DNA of 64,000 nt from an uncultured Granulosicoccaceae bacterium (GCA_937923745.1 CALDUO010000070.1:1-64000), one strand, 5' to 3'. Positions 18,081 to 28,045 are shown, counted from the stretch's first letter. The notes: generated by a model not told the origin, from the sequence alone. Translations and numbers: made by a program.

Positions 18081-19462
18081 CAGGCAGTTACCTCCCGATC
18101 CCGCATGAAGGTTCTGAATTCGATCTCATCCAATTCCCGTGACAACATGATGATGCCAAGCAGTGCCGTTAACGCCATCGAAACACCGAACCCATAACCG
18201 TAATACGCTGGGCCCAGCTTCAGGGTAACCAGACTGAAGACCGCATTGGTCACAAATAACATTACCGTCAGAATCAACGCATCTCGCAGCTTGTCGAGAT
18301 AAAAACACACGTTCAGTATCGCCAGCATCAATACCTGAGCCGCAACACCAACAAGGTCAATATAAAAAAGTGGCAAATACTTGGGTGAGATCCCTAGCCA
18401 GTGCACAAGAGTGGGGCCAAATGCATACAACAACAACACGGTGACACCCTGTACCCGAACAATCTGAAAAACACCCTGACGTACCGCGAGTACCATCTCG
18501 TTACCCAGCCGTTCAATTTCCTGCAGACTCGCGTTGCCACGCACAGCCGCGAAAAAACCGTCATAAGCCTCGGCAAAATCAGTTTCAATTCGAATGAGAA
18601 AAACCGCCATACCCGGAATAATTGACAGGTAAGCTAAAAATATCGGCAGGTCATAAATAACCGATGTGCGAAGCGGACCAATAATGGCTTCCGAGGTGGC
18701 AGGGTTCAGCCAGAAAATAAACTTGTCGACCCAAATACCGAAGTTGTAGAAAAACCCGATAAAAATCAGTGACGGAAATATCTGACGGCGGATCAGAAAA
18801 TCCATGCGCACCGTCTCTTTTACCGGGTAGTCCGGTATCACGACACCCAGCATCAAAAACAACAATAATGAGTGACCGACCAACAGACCGGTCAGCAATC
18901 CGTTTAAGCCGAATGACAGCAGCAAAATAGACAGTACGACGGTACAGCTATACCCGGCCGCAAACGCCCACAGTACCAGTTTGAACCGGCGCAACCCGGC
19001 AACAAAAATGACAACTATCCAGATATTGGACAGCACCACAAAATTAGCCAGCATCAAGAGCTCGTAGGAAAGTGGCTCATGAAACCAGAGTGTTAACACA
19101 AGCAACCCAAATGCTGCACTAACCAAAGTGGTTAACAGCACAGCACCGAGCAAATTGGCGTTAATCAGATGGTCTTTACCTTCGAACAGCCGGTCGGCTA
19201 TAAATCGGGTAAACACCAGCTGCAAGAGGCCCGACAGTATCAATGAGGTTCCCATCATCCACGTTGTGGATGTCGTGAACTGCTTGATTTCCACACCACC
19301 TACTTTCTGGGAAATAGCGACGATACCGATCAGCATCACACCCAAAATTGACAGTACCCATGGCCCGGCACTGATGAGTCCGGCAAAACCATACGCTTTT
19401 AATGTACCCGTGAACGTGTCGTCGTCAAGGTACTTACGCAGCTCAAATCCTATACCGGCCAT
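18080..19462 (-). CDS. pelG: PelG: polytopic inner-membrane Pel synthase/transport subunit
   Basis: 460 residues, close to the Pseudomonas length (456). The start at 19462 gives the conserved N-terminus MAGIGFELRKYL; the open frame extends 24 codons upstream into pelF but that part is not protein-like. About 12 hydrophobic membrane segments are visible, consistent with a polysaccharide-flippase-like (MOP) fold. PelG works with PelD, PelE and PelF in the inner-membrane synthase complex. It begins 4 bp after the pelF stop and ends with a 1-bp overlap of pelA, so all are translated from one message. Confidence 0.93.
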   Translation of the reverse strand: MAGIGFELRKYLDDDTFTGTLKAYGFAGLISAGPWVLSILGVMLIGIVAISQKVGGVEIKQFTTSTTWMMGTSLILSGLLQLVFTRFIADRLFEGKDHLINANLLGAVLLTTLVSAAFGLLVLTLWFHEPLSYELLMLANFVVLSNIWIVVIFVAGLRRFKLVLWAFAAGYSCTVVLSILLLSFGLNGLLTGLLVGHSLLLFLMLGVVIPDYPVKETVRMDFLIRRQIFPSLIFIGFFYNFGIWVDKFIFWLNPATSEAIIGPLRTSVIYDLPIFLAYLSIIPGMAVFLIRIETDFAEAYDGFFAAVRGNASLQEIERLGNEMVLAVRQGVFQIVRVQGVTVLLLYAFGPTLVHWLGISPKYLPLFYIDLVGVAAQVLMLAILNVCFYLDKLRDALILTVMLFVTNAVFSLVTLKLGPAYYGYGFGVSMALTALLGIIMLSRELDEIEFRTFMRDREVTA

Positions 19463-19466
19463 AGCG

Positions 19467-21029
19467 TCAGGAAGCCTTTGCTTGTGTGGAGGCAGATGCC
19501 CAATGACGCGCATACACCTGCGCATAGCGCTCAATCATATCGACGTCGTCATAGTAGCGCTCGACTCGCGCCACTGCGGCAGCACTGGCGTCTCGCCACG
19601 CTTGACGATCAGTCAACAGATGTATGACCGCTTCAGCGAATGCGGCAGGGTCAGCAATAGGCACCACTGCACCCGATGCGCCGAGCGCACGATCTGCTTC
19701 ATCGGTGCCAAACACCAATTCAGTGCAACTGCCAACGTTGGTCGTCACAGTCGGTATGCCTGCGGCATAACCTTCGAGAATAACCAGCGGCTGTCCCTCG
19801 GACACTGACGTCAGAACGTTCAGGCCCATTTGCGGCAACATCTCTTCCGGAGACTGAAATCCCTTAAATTTGATGCAGTCACCGAGGTCGAGGCTCTGCA
19901 CCAACTGTTTACATTCTTCGGTATAACCCGGATCCTCCGCTTGTGGACCGATCAGCCAGCCTTGTACATCAGGCAGTTGCGTGCGGATGATACGCATTGA
20001 CCGGATAAACAGCTTGATGTCTTTAATCGGCACCACCCGGCCAATGAGTCCGATAACCGGTGGCGGATTTTGATTCGGGTTGACCCGAACCTCGCTAAAT
20101 CGTTTTACGTTAATGCCGTTGGGAATAATCGTCAGTCGATCAGCAGGCGCGCCATCGCTGATCTGCCGTAGGCGATTACCCTCATACAATGTAAAAATGT
20201 CACTGGCTGTGGCATAGGACATTTTGCCAAGCGAACGAAAAAACCGAATCCACACCTGACGTAAATAACTCATGTTGTCGTTCAGGCCAACCTTAAACGG
20301 GTCGAGGTCTTCCGGAATCCAATCCACTTGTGCAAGGTCAAGCTCCCGCTCTTTGGTATAGATACCATGCTCTGAGATGATATAAGGCGTGCCGGTCTTT
20401 GACTGCAGCAACGCACCCAGAAAACCGGCATAGCCGGTTGACACTGAATGATAAAGTCGAGCCTGCGGCGCTTGACGTGCAATGCCCGCTAACGTAAACA
20501 AAGGATCATGCATAGAACGCACGGTCCAGAAATAGTGATTAAAATCGAGCCCCGCCGGTGCATCGTTATATTGATCTCGAATCGTGTTCCATGCGTCACG
20601 GCTGTGTGCGAGGTCATAACCGGACAGTGCACCTTCGTCTGTTAACAACCGGGTAAACGATTGCGCAAGGGCACATAGATCTTTTGGGTCAGGATCTTTC
20701 AGCGCATCATGCAGTGACGCGTTTTCGGCAAATCGGTCGCGTTGCCGACGTCTTCGCCACCAATTGCTTTTTACCCGCTCCTCTGACGAGCCATCGAGCA
20801 AGCCATGCACTTCCAGGTGTATGACATTAGGCGGTAATTCGTAGAGCGGCTCTTGATACTCGGATGCTTTGGCACCCAAAAAAATGATCGAAAAGCGCGT
20901 ATCCGGCATTCCCTCTATCACTTGTCGAACCCAGCTCGACACACCACCACGTATATACGGATAAGTCCCCTCCAGCAACAGGCAGACGTCGGCCGTTGCA
21001 GTCGGGTTGTGCGGTATTGCGCCGTTCAT
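19467..21029 (-). CDS. pelF: PelF: cytosolic GT4 family glycosyltransferase for Pel synthesis
   Basis: 520 residues from the ATG at 21029, which overlaps the pelE stop by 4 bp (ATGA); an in-frame TTG at 21035 is less likely. The N-terminal domain starts DVCLLLEGTYPYIRGGVSSWV, the PelF signature around the acceptor and nucleotide site. The C-terminal GT-B domain has IGRVVPIKDIKLFI and the EX7E-like SEGQPLVILEGYAAG motif of retaining GT4 enzymes. Known PelF uses UDP-activated sugar (UDP-GalNAc/GlcNAc). It acts with membrane proteins PelD, PelE and PelG, encoded on either side. Confidence 0.95.
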   Translation of the reverse strand: MNGAIPHNPTATADVCLLLEGTYPYIRGGVSSWVRQVIEGMPDTRFSIIFLGAKASEYQEPLYELPPNVIHLEVHGLLDGSSEERVKSNWWRRRRQRDRFAENASLHDALKDPDPKDLCALAQSFTRLLTDEGALSGYDLAHSRDAWNTIRDQYNDAPAGLDFNHYFWTVRSMHDPLFTLAGIARQAPQARLYHSVSTGYAGFLGALLQSKTGTPYIISEHGIYTKERELDLAQVDWIPEDLDPFKVGLNDNMSYLRQVWIRFFRSLGKMSYATASDIFTLYEGNRLRQISDGAPADRLTIIPNGINVKRFSEVRVNPNQNPPPVIGLIGRVVPIKDIKLFIRSMRIIRTQLPDVQGWLIGPQAEDPGYTEECKQLVQSLDLGDCIKFKGFQSPEEMLPQMGLNVLTSVSEGQPLVILEGYAAGIPTVTTNVGSCTELVFGTDEADRALGASGAVVPIADPAAFAEAVIHLLTDRQAWRDASAAAVARVERYYDDVDMIERYAQVYARHWASASTQAKAS

Positions 21030-22129
21030 AACCAAAACTCGGATAAATGTGACAGCGGCGGATACGCTCGAAACGCTGGATTGATGGATTTGATGATTTT
21101 ATACACTTGATTAAAATCACGCCGGGCAAAGGCTGCCTCAGCCAAAAACGGGGACACCTTGGCAGCTGGCATACCTAATCGCAGCGCTTTTATAAAGGCC
21201 ATTTCAGCTTGTTGGGCTTTGCCGCGTGCCAGTGAAATTCTGCCCAAGGTGAACCAGGCATTACGGTTGGTGCTCATAACCAGGGTTGCTTGAGTGGCGG
21301 CGTTAGACGCTTTTTTCAACAATTGCTCACGCGCGATCGGCTCATCTTTTTCAAGGGTCAGAAGCTCCCAGTAATTACTGGCTATCTGTAACCAGGTGTT
21401 TGATTTTTCTTCGCCCATTTGCTCGTTGGCTTGTTTTTCAAGCAACTGAATCTCGCCGTTAAGGCGCGATACTTTTCGATCCAGGGTCTGATAGGCAGTG
21501 AGGCGTATGCGCTCGACCGGGTGACGAACGGCGGCTTTCAGTGTTTCCACTGACAAAGCTGCCCGAATGTTGCCGGCAGCCAACACTTTTTTGTACAGTT
21601 TCTCCTCATCGGGTTCGTATAACACGGTCTCGACCAGACTGCGTCTGCCAATAGCAGCAGTGTCACGACCGATTGGTGCTGTAAACGGCAATTCGGTCGT
21701 TCGGGTGATTTGCCAGTACACCTCTTCCTGGTGACGATTGGCGGCAATATATCCACCGATCAACAAAGCGCCCGCAACTCCTGCCACGCCAGCAAACGGC
21801 ACCAACAACAACGTGCACAATACAAACGAAAACAGCGAAGATTTAACACCTTCATACCATTGAAAACTCAATGCGGTGATCGCGAAAGCCCCCACCACAC
21901 TCAGTACACAATGAACCACCAGCCACACAACAACTGACAACCACTCAAAGCCCTGCATCACATCAAACAGTAACAGCCCTTCCACTACCGTGCAGACGGC
22001 TATCGAGAGGTAGCACAAGCCGAGCAAAAGCGGTGATATCCCAGAGGTGTCCTCAGCCCATTCGATGTTGTCATCGTCAATCGGCAGTTCGGATTCTGGC
22101 GCCGACTCGTAGATTTCTTCTTGAGTCAT
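21026..22129 (-). CDS. pelE: PelE: inner-membrane protein with cytosolic TPR region
   Basis: 367 residues. After an acidic N-terminus of about 30 residues come hydrophobic membrane segments at about 30-55, 62-85 and 92-130, then a soluble helical domain. TPR-like helices are visible from about 250 onward (NRNAWFTLGRISLARGKAQQAEMAFIKALRL). Known PelE is a membrane protein of the Pel synthase complex that bridges PelD and PelF. Its ATG shares one base with the pelD stop. Identification rests on position, length and topology more than on a signature motif. Confidence 0.88.
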   Translation of the reverse strand: MTQEEIYESAPESELPIDDDNIEWAEDTSGISPLLLGLCYLSIAVCTVVEGLLLFDVMQGFEWLSVVVWLVVHCVLSVVGAFAITALSFQWYEGVKSSLFSFVLCTLLLVPFAGVAGVAGALLIGGYIAANRHQEEVYWQITRTTELPFTAPIGRDTAAIGRRSLVETVLYEPDEEKLYKKVLAAGNIRAALSVETLKAAVRHPVERIRLTAYQTLDRKVSRLNGEIQLLEKQANEQMGEEKSNTWLQIASNYWELLTLEKDEPIAREQLLKKASNAATQATLVMSTNRNAWFTLGRISLARGKAQQAEMAFIKALRLGMPAAKVSPFLAEAAFARRDFNQVYKIIKSINPAFRAYPPLSHLSEFWL

Positions 22130-23529
22130 CAGGCCACCTCAGTGTTACTGAGCGAACCATCGGTTACATCTGATTGCAGCCCCCCTGACTCGTCACTGAT
22201 AAACGCAAGACAGCTTGCGCGGGTGTCACCCCGACTGATTTGTTTCAGTCCGACGTGGGTGATAGCGTCATTAAATTCAAGCGAGAACTTCTCCAGTACC
22301 GCAACACCGACACGCCGTAAGTACGCATCGCACTGTGCTTCAGTGACCAATGGCAGCAAGACTACAATGGAGGTATGACCGTCCGTATTCGGGGTAACCC
22401 ATGCACTGTCGAGGCTACGGATATTGCGTGTCAGAAATTCGCTCAACGCTTCGGTCTGTGGAACCTCAGCCAGGTTTAACACCACCAGTGAAGATTGCAC
22501 ACTGTTTTCCCGTGCAAATCGCAAAGCATTATCAAGCTCTGCCATAAAGTTTGTGGTCTTGGACTGACCAACACCACCTGCCCGTGTCAACAAGTCACCG
22601 ATATGCCCACCGAGCAGCGAAAGCGTATTGAGGTTTTCCTGCTGAAACGCCATAAAGTGCATATCGCGCACAGCCAACACACCGTGGAGCTTACCGTGCG
22701 AGTCTACGATAGGCACAACCGCCAACAACCCTCCGGCGTGACGCTCCATGGCATGGGATTCAAGCTTAACGCTTACCAATTGCCGGGATTTGAGCGCCAT
22801 CTTTAAGATGGGATCGAACTGGGGTATTTCCTGCATGTTGCCGATGGTAGCAACAGCTTTAGTGTCAATTACCGAGTCATTTTTCATGGCATAAAGACCG
22901 GCGACCTGTACAGAACAAAATTGCCCGAAAATAGCCATGAGTTCCTGGCCCGCTTCGAGCCCGTCCGCGTGTGTGTTTAACAGAGGACGAATTTGCTGCA
23001 ACGCCTGGCGCAAACTCATGCGCTGGCCAGCCATATGTTCTTCCAGATGGCCATGCGAGACTTTCAGCACGTGATAGTCATTGGAAAATTCTTTGAGTCG
23101 ATGCCTTAGATAGGTATTCTCTGCATCAGACTGCCGACTTCGGGTGCGCCAGCCATTGGAGGTATCACCCACGACAACACACAAAGCCACCATACCTATC
23201 ATGGCCTGTGTCATTACCAATCCACTGAGTGCAGCGTTGGCCTCTATTGGCAACAGAAACACCGCTGACGCCACTAGCGCGCAGGCGGCACCCCATAGGC
23301 TACCGTAACGTGCCGCGAAGATAACTGGCAGAAACGCCAGCCACGCAAATCCGGTCCCTATCGCAAACGGATTTTGTTTAAAAAACAAAAGCCCAACAAC
23401 CGGTAGCGCTAATGCGAAAAAACACAATTCAATGGTCTTTTTGATAACACTGCCGCGTGAACCCTGGTACACGGCCAAACTGTCTGCCAGTGGCGTTTTA
23501 CTTAACAGGCGGAATAAATTGGAAGCCAT
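22129..23529 (-). CDS. pelD: PelD: cyclic-di-GMP receptor of the Pel synthase
   Basis: 466 residues, similar to the Pseudomonas protein (455). Four membrane segments occupy about 32-122, followed by a GAF domain (about 160-315) and a degenerate GGDEF domain (about 325-440). The RxxD cyclic-di-GMP inhibitory-site motif is present as RSLD at 371-374, in the same place as Arg367-Asp370 of Pseudomonas PelD. The GGDEF catalytic motif itself is absent, as expected for a receptor rather than a cyclase. Inference: Pel production here is activated by cyclic-di-GMP. It starts 65 bp after pelC. Confidence 0.95.
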   Translation of the reverse strand: MASNLFRLLSKTPLADSLAVYQGSRGSVIKKTIELCFFALALPVVGLLFFKQNPFAIGTGFAWLAFLPVIFAARYGSLWGAACALVASAVFLLPIEANAALSGLVMTQAMIGMVALCVVVGDTSNGWRTRSRQSDAENTYLRHRLKEFSNDYHVLKVSHGHLEEHMAGQRMSLRQALQQIRPLLNTHADGLEAGQELMAIFGQFCSVQVAGLYAMKNDSVIDTKAVATIGNMQEIPQFDPILKMALKSRQLVSVKLESHAMERHAGGLLAVVPIVDSHGKLHGVLAVRDMHFMAFQQENLNTLSLLGGHIGDLLTRAGGVGQSKTTNFMAELDNALRFARENSVQSSLVVLNLAEVPQTEALSEFLTRNIRSLDSAWVTPNTDGHTSIVVLLPLVTEAQCDAYLRRVGVAVLEKFSLEFNDAITHVGLKQISRGDTRASCLAFISDESGGLQSDVTDGSLSNTEVA

Positions 23530-23594
23530 CTGCGAATCAATACCCTGTTATGGTCATTAACATCCCTTACACCACATGGACCTTTTTAACCAAC

Positions 23595-24149
23595 TTAAAG
23601 AGAAGCGTTTATACTGCTGTCCAAAAATCGAATGCCATCGAGCAATTCATTTAATGTCTCACCGGCAATGCCAGACAGACTTGAGTAGCCCCAACCGGTG
23701 CGCGCATGTGTGGCTTGCCACAACACATCACCTGACTGCAGATCTATCATTTTTAAACTAACGCCAACTGCCGGCTCGCGCTCGGGGTCACTGCGGTAGT
23801 GCCACTCATGTACCGTTCCGGTGAGTCCGTATCGTGCACCCGCACGGGCACCCCACTCTGATGCTTTTGACACCTGAGCTGATGTATCAAGCAGTGCTTT
23901 TAGGGTCAGACTCTCTTCTTCCTGCCAGACGGTCAGGTTGGATACACCGCGTTTTCTTAGCGACGATTCGAGCATGATGGCGGCCTGTCTACCGGCCTGC
24001 GGCGTTTGCGACAGGTTCTCTACCGGTAACAACACCCAACTTTGATTGTCATAAACCTGTATTTTTGGCATTGCATTTTTTGTCGCGCAGCCCACCAAAA
24101 AGCCGGTTATGCACAACAGCACTGTGATCCGGTTAACAATATTTTTCAT
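23595..24149 (-). CDS. pelC: PelC: outer-membrane lipoprotein of Pel export
   Basis: 184 residues from the ATG at 24149 (Pseudomonas PelC is 172). The lipoprotein signal ends FLVGC with Cys21. The mature domain contains SWVLLPVENLSQTPQAG, a helix ESSLRKRGVSNL and ARYGLTGTVHEWHYR, with the conserved Trp in SGDVLWQ. PelC forms a dodecameric ring at the outer membrane that funnels Pel toward the PelB barrel. Here it is the first gene of the operon rather than the third. The same domain recurs at the N-terminus of PelA. The longer open frame upstream (to 24284) is not lipoprotein-like and is rejected. Confidence 0.9.
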   Translation of the reverse strand: MKNIVNRITVLLCITGFLVGCATKNAMPKIQVYDNQSWVLLPVENLSQTPQAGRQAAIMLESSLRKRGVSNLTVWQEEESLTLKALLDTSAQVSKASEWGARAGARYGLTGTVHEWHYRSDPEREPAVGVSLKMIDLQSGDVLWQATHARTGWGYSSLSGIAGETLNELLDGIRFLDSSINASL

Positions 24150-24484
24150 AAATTCAGTCAGTAATGGTCGTTCTCGACGAACTATCTGGCTGGTTCTGCA
24201 AGTGATATGCCGCATATGCGTAAATGACACCGAACACAAAATTGAAACCCATCCAGCGATGACAGGCGCTTCGGCGTACACCACGCCACCCGTGGATCAG
24301 CGTCTTCACAGACTCAACAGGCGCTGGCGTTAGCTGTCAGGGTGCAGCGTTTGGCTCGACACTAATCAGAGAGAAAAATCAGACAGTCACCCGAGAAATG
24401 CATCGGTAAGGACAACTGAGACAAGTACCTGGCAGAGTCGACAAGCCGGGCACCTGTCAATCAGGCGCTGCTACAGCGGCGGTG
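24150..24484 (-). other. Probable pel operon promoter region
   Basis: No gene is visible between phnZ and pelC. The region should hold the pel promoter. Noticed elements are a perfect 6-1-6 palindrome at 24205-24217, listed separately, and GTCAGTAA at about 24157, which matches the first half of the published FleQ site only; I do not claim a FleQ site. Confidence 0.45.
24205..24217. promoter_or_regulatory. Perfect palindrome upstream of pelC
   Basis: ATATGC-C-GCATAT is a perfect inverted repeat 56-68 nt upstream of the pelC start. It is a candidate operator, but a palindrome of this length can occur by chance and the binding protein is unknown. Confidence 0.3.
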
Positions 24485-25072
24485 TTAGGCGTGCAAGTGT
24501 GATTGGACGACTTGGCGTATCGTCGGCAGGTATTGTGTAAACGACCCGGCCTCAAGCGCTGGTATTTTGGCCTGATCATCCCAGCGTCGCACATTCAGTA
24601 TGGCGTTAAGGTGGGGGTGCTGCGCAAACTTCTTGACCTCTGCCGAAGACATTGGCCCGCCTTGCAAGGACAAGGAGTGTTTTGACGCGTCAGAAAGACT
24701 GTCGTAATACGCGGGCTCGGTTGCACACAGGTATCGTTTTGCATCCACGTGGTATCGAACACAGTCGACAACCAACGCAGGAAACCACGGGGACAGCACG
24801 GCTGCACCCGCCTCATCGTGATGACTGTCAATACCGAGCTCTGCTGCGTTTTCCGGAAATTCGTGTGTATAGTGACCCACATCGTGTAACAACGCCGCCA
24901 CGATCACCTCGTCGCTACTGTTGGCCTGCTTTGCCAGTAGCGCACTCTGCAGCATATGTTCGGACAACGTAAGCTCTTCACCCAAATAAGATTCCGCGCC
25001 ACGTCGATGAAAAATATCGGCAAGGAGTTCGGTGATGTCGTCAGCCCCGGTCATTGTGGTCGTGTCTGTCAT
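24485..25072 (-). CDS. phnZ: PhnZ-like HD-domain mixed-valent diiron oxygenase (phosphonate-associated)
   Basis: 195 residues, the length of PhnZ. It has the family layout: gatekeeper motif YLGE (Tyr29, Glu32), His39 in LSEHMLQ, the HD motif LLHDVGH (His63, Asp64, His67), His84, His108 in RYHVDAKRYLC, QGGPMS and Asp165 in RRWDDQAK. PhnZ cleaves (1-hydroxy-2-aminoethyl)phosphonate oxidatively to glycine and phosphate. Its usual partner PhnY*, a 2-oxoglutarate dioxygenase that makes this substrate, is not in the window. Instead the gene follows phnW-phnA-phnY, where related HDIG proteins are known to occur. A PhnZ-type fold and metal site are secure; the physiological substrate is less so. Confidence 0.8.
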   Translation of the reverse strand: MTDTTTMTGADDITELLADIFHRRGAESYLGEELTLSEHMLQSALLAKQANSSDEVIVAALLHDVGHYTHEFPENAAELGIDSHHDEAGAAVLSPWFPALVVDCVRYHVDAKRYLCATEPAYYDSLSDASKHSLSLQGGPMSSAEVKKFAQHPHLNAILNVRRWDDQAKIPALEAGSFTQYLPTIRQVVQSHLHA

Positions 25073-25226
25073 AGGCGCCCCGTTTCTTTCATGCCTTGGA
25101 TTAGCGTGTAGGCTCGCTTTCTGTGCATGCTGTCGATTTGTGCAAGACTTGATGTTTATCCGGGACCGCTTTTATTCGGGTCCCTTTTTGTAGTGATCCC
25201 TCTCATTACCGGGCCCGCACCCAGTC

Positions 25227-25365
25227 GGGACCAGATTCTCGCTGGGCCAGTTTCTGTCCGGGCCAGATTCTCGCTGTGCCAGTTTCTGTCTGAGCCAATG
25301 TCTATCTGGGCCAATGTCTATCTGGGCCAATGCCTATCTGGGCCAATGCCTATCTGGGCCAGGGC
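25227..25365. repeat. 16-17-bp tandem array, about 8 units, forming the phnY 3' end
   Basis: Units begin gccaatgtctatctgg (two copies) and gccaatgcctatctgg (two copies) at 25294-25357, preceded by more diverged units such as gccagtttctgtctga. The phnY stop (25350-25352) lies in the last full unit, so the final codons of PhnY are repeat-derived. Confidence 0.9.
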
Positions 25366-26804
25366 ATCGACCAGGTTTTGACATTGGTAAAAAATTTCAT
25401 CGCCTCCAGAACCCCCTCCTTGACGCCATTGCCCGAGTCTTTAATGCCGCCAAACGGTGACATCTCGATACGGTAGCCTGGCTGCTCCCAGATATTAACG
25501 GTGCCGACATTTAGCCCCTGAACAAACGCGGTAGCACGACGAAGGTCATTGGTGCAAACGCCTGATGACAAACCGAATTCGGTCGAATTGGAAATAGCCA
25601 TGACTGCTTCGTCGTCATCGGGGACCCGTACAATAGGAATGATAGGCCCAAAGGTCTCTTCCATCACCAATTCACTGTCATGCGGCACATGGTCTACCGT
25701 GATCGGCGGTAACAACGCACCTTGCCTACCCGGATTATACAAAATCTTTGCGCCAGCCTTCTCGGCATCCAGCACCCGTTGCTCAAACAACGCCGCTGCC
25801 TTATCGTGAATGACACAACCCAGTTGTGTTTCGGGATCCATGGGGTCGCCAAAGCGAATAGCCTTGGCGCGCTCCAGAATCTTCGGGATCAGTTGGTCTG
25901 CGACTGACTCCTGCACGAGTATTCTTTTGACGGCAGTACACCGCTGCCCTGAGTTACCGGTAGCGCCAGCCACTGCAAGCGCTGCGGCTTTTTCAAGATC
26001 GGCATCATCGAGATCATTTAATACAATGAGTGGATCGTTGCCACCGAGCTCCAGTGCCTGGCGTTTGTAACCGGCCTTCTCGGCGATCAGCTTACCAACA
26101 GGTACGCCACCGGTGAATGTGATCACCTCTATGTCATCGTTGGTGATCATTTCATCACCTATATCGCCGGGCAGCCCGGTGACTATCTGAAACATCTCAG
26201 GCGGCAAGCCCGCGTCATACAGGATGTCTGCCAGCGTAATGGCGGTAAGTGGTGTCAGCTCGGTCGGTTTACAGACGACGCAGTTGTTGGTTGCGATAGC
26301 CGGTGCAATTTTATGTGCGACCATATTCAGTGGGTGATTAAATGGCGTAATTGCAGAGATTGCCCGCACCGGTTCGCGTAAGGTGAATATTTTGCGATCT
26401 TTACCCTGGGGTGTTAAGTCACAGGAGAACACCTGCCCGTCATCCAGGATAGCCAGCTGACCTGCGAGCATAAAAACATCGTAGGAACGGCCCGCTTCAT
26501 ACAGGGCATGTTGTTGACAGATACCGAGTTCCAGTGTCAACCAGTGCGCAATGGTCTCGCGACGTTCCTGTATCAGCGCAGCCGCTCGAAACAAAATCTG
26601 TTGGCGTTCATACCGACTGAGTTTGGGTTGATAGGCAGCCGCGATACTGAATGCCTCTTTGGCATGCTCGGCGTTGCCTGCCGGGACCGTACCAATGACC
26701 TCATTGGTGTACGGATACAATACTTCAATACGATTCTCGGCATCAACGTGCCGCCCGCCGATACGCATGGGCTCATGTCGAACCGTCTCTACTGCGCGAC
26801 TCAT
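25350..26804 (-). CDS. phnY: Phosphonoacetaldehyde dehydrogenase PhnY
   Basis: 484 residues of the NAD(P)-dependent aldehyde dehydrogenase superfamily. It has the nucleotide-site [11 protein letters not shown], the general base Glu252 in ALELGGND and the nucleophile Cys289 in [10 protein letters not shown]. These positions are close to Glu254/Cys291 as recalled for the Sinorhizobium PhnY. It oxidises phosphonoacetaldehyde to phosphonoacetate between PhnW and PhnA. The start overlaps the phnA stop by 4 bp (ATGA). The name rests on context: without phnW and phnA beside it, the sequence alone would give only aldehyde dehydrogenase. The last residues (MPWPR) come from the tandem array into which the gene runs. 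Confidence 0.9.
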   Translation of the reverse strand: MSRAVETVRHEPMRIGGRHVDAENRIEVLYPYTNEVIGTVPAGNAEHAKEAFSIAAAYQPKLSRYERQQILFRAAALIQERRETIAHWLTLELGICQQHALYEAGRSYDVFMLAGQLAILDDGQVFSCDLTPQGKDRKIFTLREPVRAISAITPFNHPLNMVAHKIAPAIATNNCVVCKPTELTPLTAITLADILYDAGLPPEMFQIVTGLPGDIGDEMITNDDIEVITFTGGVPVGKLIAEKAGYKRQALELGGNDPLIVLNDLDDADLEKAAALAVAGATGNSGQRCTAVKRILVQESVADQLIPKILERAKAIRFGDPMDPETQLGCVIHDKAAALFEQRVLDAEKAGAKILYNPGRQGALLPPITVDHVPHDSELVMEETFGPIIPIVRVPDDDEAVMAISNSTEFGLSSGVCTNDLRRATAFVQGLNVGTVNIWEQPGYRIEMSPFGGIKDSGNGVKEGVLEAMKFFTNVKTWSMPWPR

Positions 26805-28045
26805 GACTGTGTCTCCATTGCCGCAGCGGCACAGGCCACTCGCAGTGCATCAAAATTTCGTAAACCGGGCGCCTCGCCGAGCGAGGGCATATCCCGATTG
26901 ACAATAAAAGGTACGACTTGCTCGGTCAGTCCGCCATGCGATCGCAACGGTTCATTTAACGCGGCCAAATCGTGTCGGTGTTCGCTGGTACCCACCGTCA
27001 TGTTCTCACCGCTAATGACTACGATATCGCCCATGCGATCTGCCGGTAATTCAAATTGCTCACACGCATCAGCACGGTTCATGACCGACAGAATGCCGTC
27101 GAGTTCCTGTAACTGCTTCACCACCGTGTCAGTGGTTGTTGCATCATTGAGGTACACGGTTGCAAATGATCCTAACGCACCGTGGTGCACTACATACGGA
27201 TCGGTAATCGGCAGTATGACACGACTGCTGTCCGCGCCTAACCATTGATCGAGGTGATCCTGCAGATACACGACCGCAGGCGATCCGTCAGTCAGATGTT
27301 TTGGTTTCATACCATGATCTGCGGTGACAACAATTGCGGCACCGGCATCATCGAGTTGGCCGAGATATCGATCAAACATTGCATAAAATGCGTTGGCGTC
27401 AGGATCACCGGGTGCGTATTTATGCTGCACGTAATCGGTCGTGGTCAAATACATCAGGTCGGGCTTAAAAGAGCTGAGTAATTTTACGCCGGCGGCAAAT
27501 ACAAACTCTGACAGTTCAGCGGAATACACTTCCGGCACAGGGAGTCCCAGCCATTGCGATGCGTTATCGATGCCATGCTGCGCTTTGGTGGTGGTGTCAG
27601 ATTTTTCAGATGAAAAACAGACCGCGCGGTCATCGTCAAAACCGAGACCGTGTCCGAGCAACGAGCGCAGCTTGTCTTTTGCGGTCACAATAGCAACCCG
27701 TTTACCGGCATCATAAAAAGCACTGAAGACGGTCTGCGCACGCAAAAATTTCGGGTCATTCATCATGACCTCATCACCGGTATCAGGATCGATAAGATAA
27801 TTACCGCAGATCCCGTGTACGGATGGAGGTCTGCCAGTGGCAATGGAGAGATTGTTCGGGTTGGTGAAGCTCGGAATCACGCTGTGCGCGAGCCGATCAC
27901 TGCCCTCTGCCCGTATCCGTTTTAATACTGGCATCAGTCCAGCATCAATAGCCCGTTCAAGATACTCAGGCTCGCAGCCGTCAAGACAGATAGCGATGGC
28001 GCAGGTGCCCGACGTTTTATAGTCCCGATTATTCACACTTATCAT
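26801..28045 (-). CDS. phnA: Phosphonoacetate hydrolase PhnA
   Basis: 414 residues of the alkaline-phosphatase superfamily. Metal-binding and nucleophile residues are visible: Asp22 in [11 protein letters not shown], the nucleophile Thr61 in [14 protein letters not shown], an Asp/His pair in [13 protein letters not shown], and ADHGM later on. PhnA hydrolyses the C-P bond of phosphonoacetate to acetate and phosphate with two zinc ions. It lies between phnW (43 bp upstream) and phnY (4-bp overlap), the order expected for the PhnW-PhnY-PhnA route. No signal peptide, so cytosolic. Confidence 0.93.
   Translation of the reverse strand: MISVNNRDYKTSGTCAIAICLDGCEPEYLERAIDAGLMPVLKRIRAEGSDRLAHSVIPSFTNPNNLSIATGRPPSVHGICGNYLIDPDTGDEVMMNDPKFLRAQTVFSAFYDAGKRVAIVTAKDKLRSLLGHGLGFDDDRAVCFSSEKSDTTTKAQHGIDNASQWLGLPVPEVYSAELSEFVFAAGVKLLSSFKPDLMYLTTTDYVQHKYAPGDPDANAFYAMFDRYLGQLDDAGAAIVVTADHGMKPKHLTDGSPAVVYLQDHLDQWLGADSSRVILPITDPYVVHHGALGSFATVYLNDATTTDTVVKQLQELDGILSVMNRADACEQFELPADRMGDIVVISGENMTVGTSEHRHDLAALNEPLRSHGGLTEQVVPFIVNRDMPSLGEAPGLRNFDALRVACAAAAMETQS

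Noticed and set aside
19463-19534. 24-codon N-terminal extension of PelG
   Set aside because: The sequence before MAGIGFELRK is unlike any PelG and overlaps the pelF C-terminus.
24157-24170. Possible FleQ-binding site upstream of pelC
   Set aside because: Only the first half of the consensus matches (GTCAnTAA); the second half is absent.
25127-25381. 84-codon plus-strand frame with repeating Ala/Arg/Ile segments
   Set aside because: It is simply the 16-17-bp tandem array read through, antisense to the phnY end.
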